Source: Streptomyces cellulosae (lineage in GTDB: Bacteria; Actinomycetota; Actinomycetes; Streptomycetales; Streptomycetaceae). Taken from it: DNA of 64,000 bases. Position 1 is the stretch's first letter. Every line of letters begins with the position of its first letter. The notes under the pieces were generated by a model. It was given only the letters and a program-made list of their open reading frames with translations, had not been told where the DNA came from and did no database searches. Below, one piece after another: positions 41,755 through 50,551 of the stretch. The position numbers were made by a program, and so were the translations under genes. The stretch lies in contig BNBH01000005.1 of the NCBI GenBank assembly GCA_014655195.1, positions 334 through 64,333 of the forward strand. Direction: 5' to 3'.

Positions 41755-43101
41755 TCAGCCGAGGGCCTTGCCCGGGAGCTCCACCTTCGCGCCGAGGGCG
41801 GAGAGCTTCTCCATGAAGTTCTCGTAGCCGCGGTTGATCAGGCCGATGCCGTGGACGCGGGAGGTGCCCTGGGCGGCGAGGGCCGCGATCAGGTACGAGA
41901 AGCCGCCGCGCAGGTCGGGGATCTCGAGGTCCGCGCCCTGGAGCTTCGTCGGGCCCGAGACGACCGCCGAGTGCAGGAAGTTGCGCTGGCCGAAGCGGCA
42001 GTCGGAGCCGCCCAGGCACTCGCGGTAGAGCTGGATGTGGGCGCCCATCTGGTTGAGCGCGGAGGTGAAGCCCAGCCGGGACTCGTAGACCGTCTCGTGG
42101 ATGATGGACAGGCCCGTGGCCTGCGTCAGGGCGACCACCAGGGGCTGCTGCCAGTCGGTCTGGAATCCGGGGTGCACGTCCGTCTCCAGGGCGATGGACT
42201 TCAACTGCCCGCCCGGGTGCCAGAAACGGATGCCCTCGTCGTCGATCTCGAAGGCGCCGCCGACCTTCCGGTAGGTGTTGAGGAACGTCATCATCGAGCG
42301 CTGCTGGGCGCCGTGGACGTAGATGTTGCCCTCGGTGGCGAGCGCGGCGGACGCCCAGGAGGCGGCCTCCAGGCGGTCCGGCAGGGCGCGGTGGGTGTAG
42401 CCGCCGAGCTTGTCCACACCGGTGATGCGGATCGTCCGGTCGGTGTCCATCGCGATGATGGCGCCCATCTTCTGCAGGACGCAGATCAGGTCCTCGATCT
42501 CCGGCTCCACCGCCGCGTTGGAGAGCTCGGTGACGCCCTCCGCGAGGACCGCCGTGAGCAGCACCTGCTCGGTGGCGCCGACCGACGGGTACGGCAGCCG
42601 GATCTTCGTGCCGCGCAGCCGCTGCGGGGCCTCCAGGTACTGGCCGTCCGCGCGCTTCTCGATCGTCGCGCCGAACTGCCGCAGCACGTCGAAGTGGAAG
42701 TCGATGGGGCGTCCGCCGATGTCGCAGCCGCCGAGGCCAGGGATGAACGCGTGCCCGAGACGGTGCAGCAGCGGGCCGCAGAACAGGATCGGGATCCGCG
42801 AGGAACCGGCGTGGGCATCGATGTCAGCGACGTTGGCGCTCTCCACGTACGTGGGGTCGAGCACCAGTTCGCCGGGCTCGTCGCCCGGACGGACCGTCAC
42901 GCCGTGCAGTTGCAGCAGCCCCCGGACGACGCGGACGTCACGGATGTCCGGAACGTTGCGCAGGCGGCTCGGTGAGCTGCCCAGCAGCGCGGCGACCATG
43001 GCCTTCGGTACGAGGTTCTTCGCACCGCGGACCCGGATCTCGCCCTCCAGCGGGGTTCCGCCGTGGACAAGCAGTACGTCATCGACGTCGTTGACGGTCA
43101 T
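41755..43101 (-). CDS. murA: UDP-N-acetylglucosamine 1-carboxyvinyltransferase
   Basis: First committed step of peptidoglycan synthesis: PEP transfer to UDP-GlcNAc. 448 residues, with the inside-out EPSP-synthase-like fold. The catalytic/fosfomycin-target Cys is present (C126 in GLGGCDIGGRPIDFH), so the enzyme is of the Cys form expected to be fosfomycin-sensitive, unlike the Asp form of mycobacteria. RGAKNLVPKAMVAALL near the N-terminus carries the conserved Lys-Asn. ATG at 43101. Convergent with hup and divergent from yqgE. Confidence 0.96.
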   Translation of the reverse strand: MTVNDVDDVLLVHGGTPLEGEIRVRGAKNLVPKAMVAALLGSSPSRLRNVPDIRDVRVVRGLLQLHGVTVRPGDEPGELVLDPTYVESANVADIDAHAGSSRIPILFCGPLLHRLGHAFIPGLGGCDIGGRPIDFHFDVLRQFGATIEKRADGQYLEAPQRLRGTKIRLPYPSVGATEQVLLTAVLAEGVTELSNAAVEPEIEDLICVLQKMGAIIAMDTDRTIRITGVDKLGGYTHRALPDRLEAASWASAALATEGNIYVHGAQQRSMMTFLNTYRKVGGAFEIDDEGIRFWHPGGQLKSIALETDVHPGFQTDWQQPLVVALTQATGLSIIHETVYESRLGFTSALNQMGAHIQLYRECLGGSDCRFGQRNFLHSAVVSGPTKLQGADLEIPDLRGGFSYLIAALAAQGTSRVHGIGLINRGYENFMEKLSALGAKVELPGKALG

Positions 43102-43411
43102 GAATCTCGCGTTCCGTGGAGTGGGGCAGAGGGTCAGAAGGGAAAGGGTAATCGCCCTTCACCCCCCTTCTGTAAGCCCGAGGAGGCCCTGGGAACGTCA
43201 TGGCTCTGTCACAACACGAACCGTTCACCGGCGGCCACGCGGGGTCACCGGTGGCCGACGTGCGCCGGGCGCGCTCCCGGACGCCCGTCCGCACCCCTTC
43301 ACCCCGGCCGGACGACGCCCGACCAGGAAGCTCTCGGGCGCGACGGCCGTCTTCACTCCGTCACCCGCATTGCCTCCCCGCGCGGCGGGAAGATGCGGGA
43401 TCATGTCTGGC
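43102..43411. other. Divergent region between murA and yqgE
   Basis: No gene. 8-bp inverted arms CAGAAGGG (43135-43142) and CCCTTCTG (43165-43172) surround a further aaaggg/ccctt pair and may form a hairpin in the murA leader. Confidence 0.45.
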
Positions 43412-43984
43412 ATGACCGAGGTGTCCTCGCTCACAGGGCGGCTGCTCGTGGCCACTCCCGCTCTGGCGGACCCGAACTTCGACCGTGCGGTGGTGCTCCT
43501 TCTCGACCACGACGAGGAGGGCTCCCTCGGTGTCGTCCTCAACCGGCCGACCCCGGTGGACGTGGGCGACATCCTGGAGGGCTGGGCGGACCTGGCCGGC
43601 GAGCCCGGCGTGGTGTTCCAGGGCGGCCCGGTGTCGCTGGACTCGGCCCTCGGCGTCGCCGTCGTCCCGGGCGGCGCGGCGGGGGAGGACCCGCCGCTGG
43701 GCTGGCGCCGGGTGCACGGCGCGATCGGCCTGGTCGACCTGGAGGCCCCGCCGGAGCTGCTCGCCTCCGTCCTCGGCTCGCTGCGGATCTTCGCCGGCTA
43801 CGCGGGCTGGGGCCCGGGGCAGCTGGAGGACGAGCTGGTCGACGGCGCCTGGTACGTGGTGGAGTCGGAGCCCGGTGACGTGTCCTGTCCGGCGCCGGAG
43901 CGGCTGTGGCGCGAGGTGCTCCGCCGGCAGCGCAGCGAGCTGGCGATGGTCGCCACGTATCCGGACGACCCTTCGCTCAACTGA
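43412..43984 (+). CDS. YqgE/AlgH family protein
   Basis: 190 residues. Conserved family pattern: GRLLVATPAL.DPNFDRAVVLLLDHDEEGSLGVVLNRP, then FQGGPVSLDS and FAGYAGWGPGQLEDEL. The family is broadly conserved but has no firmly established biochemical role; in pseudomonads AlgH affects alginate regulation. ATG 43412 is chosen; ATG 43403 (MSG prefix) is equally possible, since neither has an ideal RBS. It is followed by the DUF3039 gene 30 bp downstream, as in other streptomycetes. Confidence 0.92.
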   Translation: MTEVSSLTGRLLVATPALADPNFDRAVVLLLDHDEEGSLGVVLNRPTPVDVGDILEGWADLAGEPGVVFQGGPVSLDSALGVAVVPGGAAGEDPPLGWRRVHGAIGLVDLEAPPELLASVLGSLRIFAGYAGWGPGQLEDELVDGAWYVVESEPGDVSCPAPERLWREVLRRQRSELAMVATYPDDPSLN

Positions 43985-44014
43985 CCCGCGCGGGCTTCAG
44001 TACCCTTGGCTGTT

Positions 44015-44296
44015 ATGAGCACTCTTGAGCCCGAGCGCGGGACTGGTACGGGGACCCTCGTCGAGCCGACGCCGCAGACCTCCCACGGCGACGGTGACCA
44101 CGAGCGCTTCGCCCACTACGTCCAGAAGGACAAGATCATGGCGAGCGCCCTCGACGGCACGCCCGTCGTGGCGCTGTGCGGCAAGGTGTGGGTGCCCGGC
44201 CGCGACCCGAAGAAGTACCCGGTGTGCCCCATGTGCAAGGAGATCTACGAGTCCATGGGTGAAGGCGGCGACGACAAGGGCAAGGGCGACAAGTAG
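44015..44296 (+). CDS. DUF3039 zinc-binding small protein
   Basis: 93 residues. Conserved core HYVQKDKIMASALDGTPVVALCGKVWVPGRDPKKYPVCPMCKEIY, given here in parts: ALCGK, VWVPGRDP, VCPMCKEIY. Three Cys suggest metal binding, with a His as likely fourth ligand. ATG 44015 lies 8 nt after TACCCT, so the transcript may be nearly leaderless. Actinobacteria-specific; function unknown. Confidence 0.88.
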   Translation: MSTLEPERGTGTGTLVEPTPQTSHGDGDHERFAHYVQKDKIMASALDGTPVVALCGKVWVPGRDPKKYPVCPMCKEIYESMGEGGDDKGKGDK

Positions 44297-44417
44297 TCCC
44301 GCTCTCCCCTTCCTGACGCCGGTCCGAGTCCTCCGAGGCCCCCGTGGGCGCGCTTTGCGTGCCTGTGGGGGCTTTGTGCTGCTTCCCCGTTGCGCAGGGT
44401 GCGTCGGCCGGTCACAG

Positions 44418-44433
44418 AGTGGTTGAGACCTCT
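44418..44433. promoter_or_regulatory. DasR-responsive element (dre)-like site
   Basis: AGTGGTTGAGACCTCT matches 13 of 16 positions of the remembered dre consensus AGTGGTCTAGACCACT. A second, weaker GTGG...CCAC element follows within 25 bp. The site lies 94 bp upstream of the sugar-binding protein start, which fits control by the GlcNAc regulator DasR of an operon with a hexosaminidase. Confidence 0.65.
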
Positions 44434-44526
44434 TGTGGCGTGGTTCACCCACTCCATAGCCTCCGGTGTGTTGTGCACAGCGAAACCGCCATTGCATATG
44501 ATGCAACGCGCTCGGAGGAGCACTCC

Positions 44527-45819
44527 ATGAAGCTGTCCGTCCGCATGGTCGCCGTCGCGGCCGTCCTCGCCACCGCCGCCTGCGCCCCTCAGACCTCCGG
44601 CAACTCCTCCTCCGACAAGGACGAGAAGACCGGCACCCTGCGCGTCTGGCTCTTCCAGGAGGTCAACAACCGGCCCAAGGAACAGGTCGTCGACTCCGTC
44701 CTCGCCGACTTCGAGAAGGAGCACGAGGGCACCGAGGTCACCGTCGAGTACATCCCCGTCGAGACCCGCGCCCAACGCATCAAGGCCGCCTTCAACGACC
44801 CCAAGTCGGCCCCTGACCTCATCGAGTACGGCAACACCGACACCGCCGGCTATGTGAAGGACGGCGGACTCGCCGACGTCACCGCGGACTTCGGCGCCTG
44901 GGGCGAGGCCAAGGACACCGATCCCACCGCCCGCCAGTCCGTCACCGTCGGCGGCAAGATCTACGGCGTCCCCTACTTCGTCGGCGTCCGCGCGCTGTAC
45001 TACCGCACCGACGTCTTCGAGGAGCTCGGCCTCGACGTCCCGAAGACGCAGGAGGAGCTCATCTCCACGGCGAAGGAGATCCGCGCCGCCAGGCCCGAGC
45101 TGTACGGGCTCGCCGTCGGCGGCGCCTACACCTACGGCGCGATGCCCTTCATCTGGGCCCACGGCGGCGAACTCGCCACCGGCAAGGGCGGTTCGTACGC
45201 CGCCGCCATCGACAGCGTTGCCGCGCGCAAGGGCATCGAGGCGTACACCTCGCTGTTCGGCGACGACAACTGCCCGGCCGCCAAGTGCGCCGCGATGACC
45301 GGCAACGACACGATCACCGCGTTCGCCGCGGGCAAGGCGGCCATGGCGATCGGCGGCGACTTCAGCCACGCCGCCGTCGAGGCCGGCAAGGTCAAGGGCA
45401 GGTACGCGGTCGTGCCGCTGCCGGGCCTGAAGGCCGGGTCCATCGCCCCCGCGTTCGCGGGCGGCAACAACCTGGGCGTGCTGAAGTCCACCACGCACCG
45501 CACCCTCGCCGTCGACCTGATGAAGCGGCTCGCCTCCAAGGAGGCGCAGGGGGAGCTGTTCGAGGCGATGGGGTTCCTGCCGACGTTCTCCGACGTGCGG
45601 GAGCAGGTGGCCGCGAAGGAGGCCTTCGTGAAGCCGTTCGTCGCGACGCTCGCCGCTGACACGAAGTTCGTGCCCGCGTCGCCGGCGTGGGCGCAGATCG
45701 ACGCGGGGCAGGTGCTGCCGACGATGTTCCAGGAGGTCGTGTCCGGCAAGAAGGACGTGGACGCCGCCGCGGCGGACGCTGCCAAGAAGATGAACGACGC
45801 GTTCGGGTCGGTCGGGTGA
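44527..45819 (+). CDS. Sugar ABC transporter substrate-binding lipoprotein
   Basis: 430 residues. Signal peptide with lipobox ATAAC (Cys about residue 20), then a family-1 solute-binding fold (TLRVWLFQEVNNRPKEQVVDSVLADFEKEHEG..., shown in part: residues about 38-70). It should be tethered to the membrane and deliver a sugar to the two permeases that follow. The GH20 hexosaminidase in the operon and the DasR-like site argue for N-acetylglucosamine oligomers such as chitobiose; this is inferred. ATG 44527 with GGAGCACTCC upstream. No ATPase gene is present, as is usual when MsiK serves several sugar systems. Confidence 0.93.
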   Translation: MKLSVRMVAVAAVLATAACAPQTSGNSSSDKDEKTGTLRVWLFQEVNNRPKEQVVDSVLADFEKEHEGTEVTVEYIPVETRAQRIKAAFNDPKSAPDLIEYGNTDTAGYVKDGGLADVTADFGAWGEAKDTDPTARQSVTVGGKIYGVPYFVGVRALYYRTDVFEELGLDVPKTQEELISTAKEIRAARPELYGLAVGGAYTYGAMPFIWAHGGELATGKGGSYAAAIDSVAARKGIEAYTSLFGDDNCPAAKCAAMTGNDTITAFAAGKAAMAIGGDFSHAAVEAGKVKGRYAVVPLPGLKAGSIAPAFAGGNNLGVLKSTTHRTLAVDLMKRLASKEAQGELFEAMGFLPTFSDVREQVAAKEAFVKPFVATLAADTKFVPASPAWAQIDAGQVLPTMFQEVVSGKKDVDAAAADAAKKMNDAFGSVG

Positions 45820-46805
45820 GCGGGCCTACCGGGGCGGGGGTTCTTGAGCGGTCGCGGGCGCGGGCCGGTGGGGGCTTGGCGCGCCCACGCGGCGGCAGCC
45901 GCAGATCCGGCACGGCCCCGCGCCCCCGGAGGGGGCGTTCGGGTGCACCCTGGTTGTATCTCGCGCCGGCGTTGGTGGTTCTTGGGGGGCTGCTCGCCTA
46001 TCCCATTTACCAGCTCGGGCTGATTTCGGTCTTTCACTACACCCAGGCGCAGGTCAGCGGTGGGGAGCCGACCACCTTCGAAGGGTTCGGGAACTACTCC
46101 GCGTTGTTCTCGGACGGGCAGTTCTGGGAGGTGCTGCTGGCCACCGTGGTGTTCGCGGCGGCCTGTGTCGTCTCCACGCTGGCCGTGGGGTGTGCGCTCG
46201 CCGTGCTGCTCACCCGGGTGCGGGCCGTGCCGCGGCTGGCGTTGATGCTGGCCGCGCTCGGCGCCTGGGCCACCCCCGCGATCACCGGGTCCACGGTGTG
46301 GCTGTTCCTGTTCGACGCCGACTTCGGCCCCGTCAACCGGGTGCTGGGGCTCGGCGACCACTCCTGGACGTACGGGAGGTTCAGCGCGTTCCTCCTGGTG
46401 CTGCTCGAAGTGGTGTGGTGCTCCTTCCCGTTCGTCATGGTGACGGTCTACGCCGGCATCCGGGCCGTCCCGGCCGAGGTGCTGGAGGCCGCCGCCCTGG
46501 ACGGGGCCTCGCAGTGGCGGATCTGGCGGTCGGTGCTCGCGCCGATGCTCCGCCCGATCCTGGTCGTCGTCACCATCCAGTCGGTCATCTGGGACTTCAA
46601 GGTCTTCACACAGATCTACGTCATGACGGGCGGCGGGGGCATCGCGGGACAGAACCTGGTGCTCAACGTGTACGCGTACCAGAAGGCGTTCGCGTCCTCG
46701 CAGTACAGCCTGGGCGCCGCGATCGGCGTGGTGATGCTGCTGATCCTGCTCGCCGTGACGCTGGTGTACCTGCGGCTGCTGCGCCGCCAGGGGGAGGAAC
46801 TGTGA
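45816..46805 (+). CDS. Sugar ABC transporter permease 1
   Basis: 329 residues from GTG 45816, overlapping the previous stop (GTGA). Six TM helices start at WLYLAPALVVLGGLLAYPIY (about residue 46). The EAA loop is EVLEAAALDGASQWRIWRSVLAPML. The cytoplasmic N-terminus (about residues 20-40, LARPRGGSRRSGTAPRPRRG) is encoded by a copy of the noncoding repeat B (45874-45935), which kept the frame open. MalF-like partner of the next gene. Confidence 0.92.
   Translation: MSGPTGAGVLERSRARAGGGLARPRGGSRRSGTAPRPRRGRSGAPWLYLAPALVVLGGLLAYPIYQLGLISVFHYTQAQVSGGEPTTFEGFGNYSALFSDGQFWEVLLATVVFAAACVVSTLAVGCALAVLLTRVRAVPRLALMLAALGAWATPAITGSTVWLFLFDADFGPVNRVLGLGDHSWTYGRFSAFLLVLLEVVWCSFPFVMVTVYAGIRAVPAEVLEAAALDGASQWRIWRSVLAPMLRPILVVVTIQSVIWDFKVFTQIYVMTGGGGIAGQNLVLNVYAYQKAFASSQYSLGAAIGVVMLLILLAVTLVYLRLLRRQGEEL
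45874..45935. repeat. Dispersed repeat B, copy 2, inside a permease gene
   Basis: Aligns with 2746-2804 (cgcccacgcggcgg, agccgca, ccccgcgccc, with flanking g tracts). Elsewhere this element is intergenic; here it forms codons near the 5' end of permease 1. Confidence 0.7.
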
Positions 46806-47677
46806 GTCTCGTGAGGCAGGACGTGGAATCCCGGGTGAATCTTCTGCGCCGGTTCACCCGGCGTCCGGGCCGGACGGCGGCCGAGGTGACCGCCCTGGTG
46901 GTCGCCGCCGTGGTGGCCTTCCCCCTGTACTGGATGGTGCTGAGCGCGTTCAAGCCGGCCGGGGAGATCCGGGGCGAGCCGCGGCCGTGGACGCTCGCGC
47001 CCACGCTGGACTCGTTCCGGCGGGTGTTCGGGCAGCAGGATTTCGGCCGTTACTTCCTCAACAGCGTGGTCGTCGCGGTCGCCGTGGTGATCGCCTCCGC
47101 GTTCATCGCGTTTCTCGCCGCGACCGCCGTGACACGATTCCGGTTCCGTTTGCGGACCACCCTGCTGATCATGTTTCTGGTGGCCCAGATGGTGCCCGTG
47201 GAGGCGCTGACGATCCCCCTGTTCTTCGTGATGCGGGATCTCGGTCAGCTGAACACGCTGTGGTCGCTGATCCTGCCGCACATCGCCTTCTCGCTGCCGT
47301 TCGCGATCTGGATGCTCAGGGGGTTCGTGAAGGGCGTTCCGGAGGCACTGGAGGAGGCCGCGTACATGGACGGCGCCAGCCGTGCGCGGTTCCTTTGGCA
47401 GATCCTTTTCCCGCTCGTCCTGCCGGGCCTCGTGGCCACCAGTGTGTTCTCGTTCATCTCGGCCTGGAACGACTTCCTGTTCGCCAAGTCGTTCATCATC
47501 AGCGACATCTCCCAGTCGACCCTGCCGATGGCGCTGCTGGTGTTCTACAAACCCGACGACCCCGACTGGGGCGGGGTGATGGCGGCGTCCACCGTGATGA
47601 CGATTCCGGTGCTGGTCTTCTTCGTACTCGTGCAGCGGCGTCTGGTCTCCGGACTGGGCGGCGCGGTAAAGGACTGA
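46802..47677 (+). CDS. Sugar ABC transporter permease 2
   Basis: 291 residues from GTG 46802 (GTGA overlap). MalG-like, six TM helices beginning about residue 28 (VTALVVAAVVAFPLYWMVLSAF). EAA loop EALEEAAYMDGASRARFLWQILFPLVLPG contacts the ATPase. The last five genes' spacing shows one operon with the binding protein and hexosaminidase. Substrate inferred as a GlcNAc oligomer. Confidence 0.93.
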   Translation: MSLVRQDVESRVNLLRRFTRRPGRTAAEVTALVVAAVVAFPLYWMVLSAFKPAGEIRGEPRPWTLAPTLDSFRRVFGQQDFGRYFLNSVVVAVAVVIASAFIAFLAATAVTRFRFRLRTTLLIMFLVAQMVPVEALTIPLFFVMRDLGQLNTLWSLILPHIAFSLPFAIWMLRGFVKGVPEALEEAAYMDGASRARFLWQILFPLVLPGLVATSVFSFISAWNDFLFAKSFIISDISQSTLPMALLVFYKPDDPDWGGVMAASTVMTIPVLVFFVLVQRRLVSGLGGAVKD

Positions 47678-47681
47678 CGTG

Positions 47682-49325
47682 ATGCCGACTTCACTGATTC
47701 CGGCGCCCCGGAGCGTCGTCGCCGGCGCCGGGGAGACCCGTCTGACGGAGGACTCCGGACTGTATGCCGGCGCCGGTACGGAGGGCGTCGGGCGGTGGCT
47801 CGCGGGGGTGCTGCGGGCCGCCACCGGGCTGCCCTGGAGGGAGGCGCGGGAGCCCTCGGAGGCGCACGAGGGTGTGCGGCTCGCGCTCGCGCCGGAGCTC
47901 GGGCAGGAGGCGTACCGGCTCGTCAGCGGCCCCGCGGGCGTCCTCGTCGAGGGCGGTGACGCGGCCGGAGTGCTGCACGGCGCGCAGACCCTGCGGCAGC
48001 TCCTCGGCGCCGACGCGTTCCGCAGGGCGCCCGTCCGCCGCGACCGGGTGTGGACCGTGCCGCACCTGACGGTCGAGGACGCGCCCCGCTTCCGCTGGCG
48101 CGGGCTGATGCTGGACGTGGCACGCCACTTCATGCCGAAGGAAGGCGTGCTGCGTTATCTCGATCTGATGTCCGCGCACAAACTCAACGTGCTGCATCTG
48201 CACCTGACGGACGACCAGGGCTGGCGTGTCGAGATCCGGCGGTATCCGCGCCTCACCGACGTCGGATCCTGGCGCTCCCGCACCAAAATCGGCCACCGTG
48301 CGTCCGACCTCTGGGACGAGCGTCCGCACGGTGGCCACTACACGCAGGACGACCTCCGCGAGATCGTCGCCTACGCCGCCGAACGGCATATCGGCGTCGT
48401 CCCCGAAATCGACGTCCCGGGACACTCGCAGGCGGCCATCGCCGCGTATCCGGAACTCGGCAACTCCGATGTCGTCGACACCGCCGCGCTGACCGTCTGG
48501 GACACCTGGGGCATCAATCCGAACGTCCTCGCCCCCACCGAGGACACCCTGCGCTTCTACGAAGGGGTGCTGGAGGAACTCCTGGAACTGTTCCCCGCCG
48601 ACGCCGGGCCGTTCTCGCGGTTCGTGCACATGGGCGGCGACGAATGCGTCAAGGACCAGTGGCGGGTGTCGAGGACGGCGCGGGAACAGATCGCGAAGCT
48701 GGGGCTCGCGGACGAGGACGCCCTGCAGTCCTGGTTCATCGGCCACTTCGACCGCTGGCTGGCCGAACGCGGGCGGCGGCTCATCGGCTGGGACGAGATC
48801 CTCCAGGGCGGACTCGCGCCGGGCGCCGCCGTGTCGTCCTGGCGCGGCTACGCGGGCGGGATCGCCGCGGCCCGCGCCGGCCACGACGTGGTGATGTGCC
48901 CCGAGCAGCAGGTCTACCTCGACCACCGCCAGGACGCGGGCCCCGACGAGCCCGTCCCCATCGGGTACGTGCGCACCCTGGAGGACGTCTACCGGTTCGA
49001 GCCCCTCCCGGCCGAGCTGACGCCCGAGGAGAGGGGGCGGGTGCTGGGCACGCAGGCCAACGTGTGGACCGAGGTGATGGAGGACCAGGGGCGCGTCGAC
49101 TACCAGACGTTCCCCCGGCTCGCCGCGCTCGCCGAGGTCGCCTGGAGCGAGCTGCCCCACCCCGACGGCCGGGACTTCCCCGGCTTCGAGCGGCGCATGA
49201 CCGAGCACTACCGGCGCCTGGACGCCCTCGGCGTCGCCTACCGCCCGCCCACCGGTCCCCGCCCGTGGCAGCGCCGCCCGCGCGTCCTCGGCCGCCCGAT
49301 CGACGGACCGCCGCCCGCCCTGTAG
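47682..49325 (+). CDS. Beta-N-acetylhexosaminidase, GH20
   Basis: 547 residues from ATG 47682 (AAAGGA 8 nt upstream). N-terminal GH20b domain followed by the TIM-barrel catalytic domain (RFRWRGLMLDVARHFMP, HLHLTDDQGWR). The catalytic Asp-Glu pair is D320-E321 in HMGGDECVKDQW. It has no signal peptide, so it is likely cytoplasmic and cleaves imported chitobiose-type sugars from the preceding ABC system. GTG 47679 just before is an alternative start. A terminator lies 38 nt downstream. Confidence 0.94.
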   Translation: MPTSLIPAPRSVVAGAGETRLTEDSGLYAGAGTEGVGRWLAGVLRAATGLPWREAREPSEAHEGVRLALAPELGQEAYRLVSGPAGVLVEGGDAAGVLHGAQTLRQLLGADAFRRAPVRRDRVWTVPHLTVEDAPRFRWRGLMLDVARHFMPKEGVLRYLDLMSAHKLNVLHLHLTDDQGWRVEIRRYPRLTDVGSWRSRTKIGHRASDLWDERPHGGHYTQDDLREIVAYAAERHIGVVPEIDVPGHSQAAIAAYPELGNSDVVDTAALTVWDTWGINPNVLAPTEDTLRFYEGVLEELLELFPADAGPFSRFVHMGGDECVKDQWRVSRTAREQIAKLGLADEDALQSWFIGHFDRWLAERGRRLIGWDEILQGGLAPGAAVSSWRGYAGGIAAARAGHDVVMCPEQQVYLDHRQDAGPDEPVPIGYVRTLEDVYRFEPLPAELTPEERGRVLGTQANVWTEVMEDQGRVDYQTFPRLAALAEVAWSELPHPDGRDFPGFERRMTEHYRRLDALGVAYRPPTGPRPWQRRPRVLGRPIDGPPPAL

Positions 49326-49657
49326 ACGCGTACCTGGGCCGTCGCAGGCGCGGGTCCCGGCTGTCCCCCGGTGCTCTCCTGCCCCGGGGGACGACGCATG
49401 CCTCCCGCGTTCGCTGCGGGCCGAACAGGTCGGGCCATAACGGAACAAGGGCTTCCGAAGGCTTTGATTCCGCGGCGCCGGGGCGATTCAGGGACGGATT
49501 CGGCCAGGTCCGGGCCCAGGCGGGCGAATGCCTCCTAGCGGACCCCCGTCTTCGGCACCTGCCAAGATGTGCCAGAGTTGCCACGTCCGCCCTGTCAGCA
49601 CGTACCGTACGGCGCACGGGTGGGACCAGGTGGGGCAGCGGGAAGGGGCAGCCGGTT
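49326..49657. other. Intergenic region upstream of the molybdoenzyme operon
   Basis: No gene. It contains the hexosaminidase terminator (49363-49392) and three TGCCA words at 49560, 49570 and 49579, about one helical turn apart. A GGGAAGGGG RBS at 49640-49648 precedes an unusual TTG start. Confidence 0.5.
49363..49392 (+). terminator. Terminator of the sugar operon
   Basis: 9-bp perfect stem GTCCCCCGG/CCGGGGGAC (49363-49371 and 49384-49392). Confidence 0.7.
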
Positions 49658-50551
49658 TTGAGCACGCACGCACCGCAGGCGGCGCAGGCCGTGACGCTGC
49701 CCACGACGCTGGACGAGGCCGTGGCGGCGCTCACCGCCATGCCCGCCGCCGTGCCCGTCGCGGGCGGCACCGACCTGATGGCCGCCGTCAACTCCGGGCA
49801 GCTCAGGCCCGCCGCGCTGGTCGGCCTCGGCAAGATCAGCGAGATCCGCGGCTGGCAGTACCTGGACGGACACGCGCTGCTCGGCGCCGGACTCACGCAC
49901 GCGCGCATGGGGCGCCCCGACTTCGCCGCGCTCATCCCGGCGCTCGCCGCCGCCGCGCGCGCCGCCGGACCCCCGCACATCCGCAACGCCGGCACCCTCG
50001 GCGGCAACATCGCCTCCGCCGCCCCCACCGGGGACGCCCTGCCCGTGCTGGCCGCCCTGGAGGCGACGCTGATCGTCGCGGGCCCAGGCGGCGCCCGCCG
50101 CGAGGTCCCGGTGTCGCACCTGCTGGCCGGCATGGACGTGCTGCGCCCCGGTGAGCTCATCGGCTACGTGCGCGTGCCGCTGCTGCACGCCCCCCAGGTC
50201 TTCCTGAAGGCGACCGGCCGCACCGGACCCGGCCGCGCCGTCGCCTCCGTCGCCCTGGTGCTCGACCCCGCCCGGCGCGGGGTGCGCTGCGCCGTGGGCG
50301 CCATCGCGCCGATGCCGCTGCGGCCCCTGGAGGCCGAGCAGTGGGTCGCGCAGCTCATCGACTGGGACAACAACCGCGCGATCGTCCCTGAGGCGCTCAG
50401 CGCCTTCGGGGAGTACGTCGCCGCGGCCTGCATCCCCGACGCCGCGCGCGGCGAGGACGGCACCGTCCCGCCGCTGCCGCCCGCGGTACTGCACCTGCGG
50501 CGCACCGTCGCCGCGCTGGCCCGACGAGCACTGGGGAGGGCGTTGTCGTGA
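49658..50551 (+). CDS. Xanthine dehydrogenase family, FAD-binding subunit
   Basis: 297 residues. Medium subunit that passes electrons from the Fe-S clusters to FAD. FAD-binding VAGGTDLMAAVNSGQ and the IRNAGTLGGNIASAAPTGD segment are typical. No ATG or GTG fits; TTG 49658, placed 9 nt after GGGAAGGGG, gives (M)STHAPQAAQAVTLP, right where the fold begins. The longer opening upstream is a shadow of the hexosaminidase gene. Overlaps the next gene (GTGA). Substrate is inferred from family. Confidence 0.9.
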   Translation: MSTHAPQAAQAVTLPTTLDEAVAALTAMPAAVPVAGGTDLMAAVNSGQLRPAALVGLGKISEIRGWQYLDGHALLGAGLTHARMGRPDFAALIPALAAAARAAGPPHIRNAGTLGGNIASAAPTGDALPVLAALEATLIVAGPGGARREVPVSHLLAGMDVLRPGELIGYVRVPLLHAPQVFLKATGRTGPGRAVASVALVLDPARRGVRCAVGAIAPMPLRPLEAEQWVAQLIDWDNNRAIVPEALSAFGEYVAAACIPDAARGEDGTVPPLPPAVLHLRRTVAALARRALGRALS

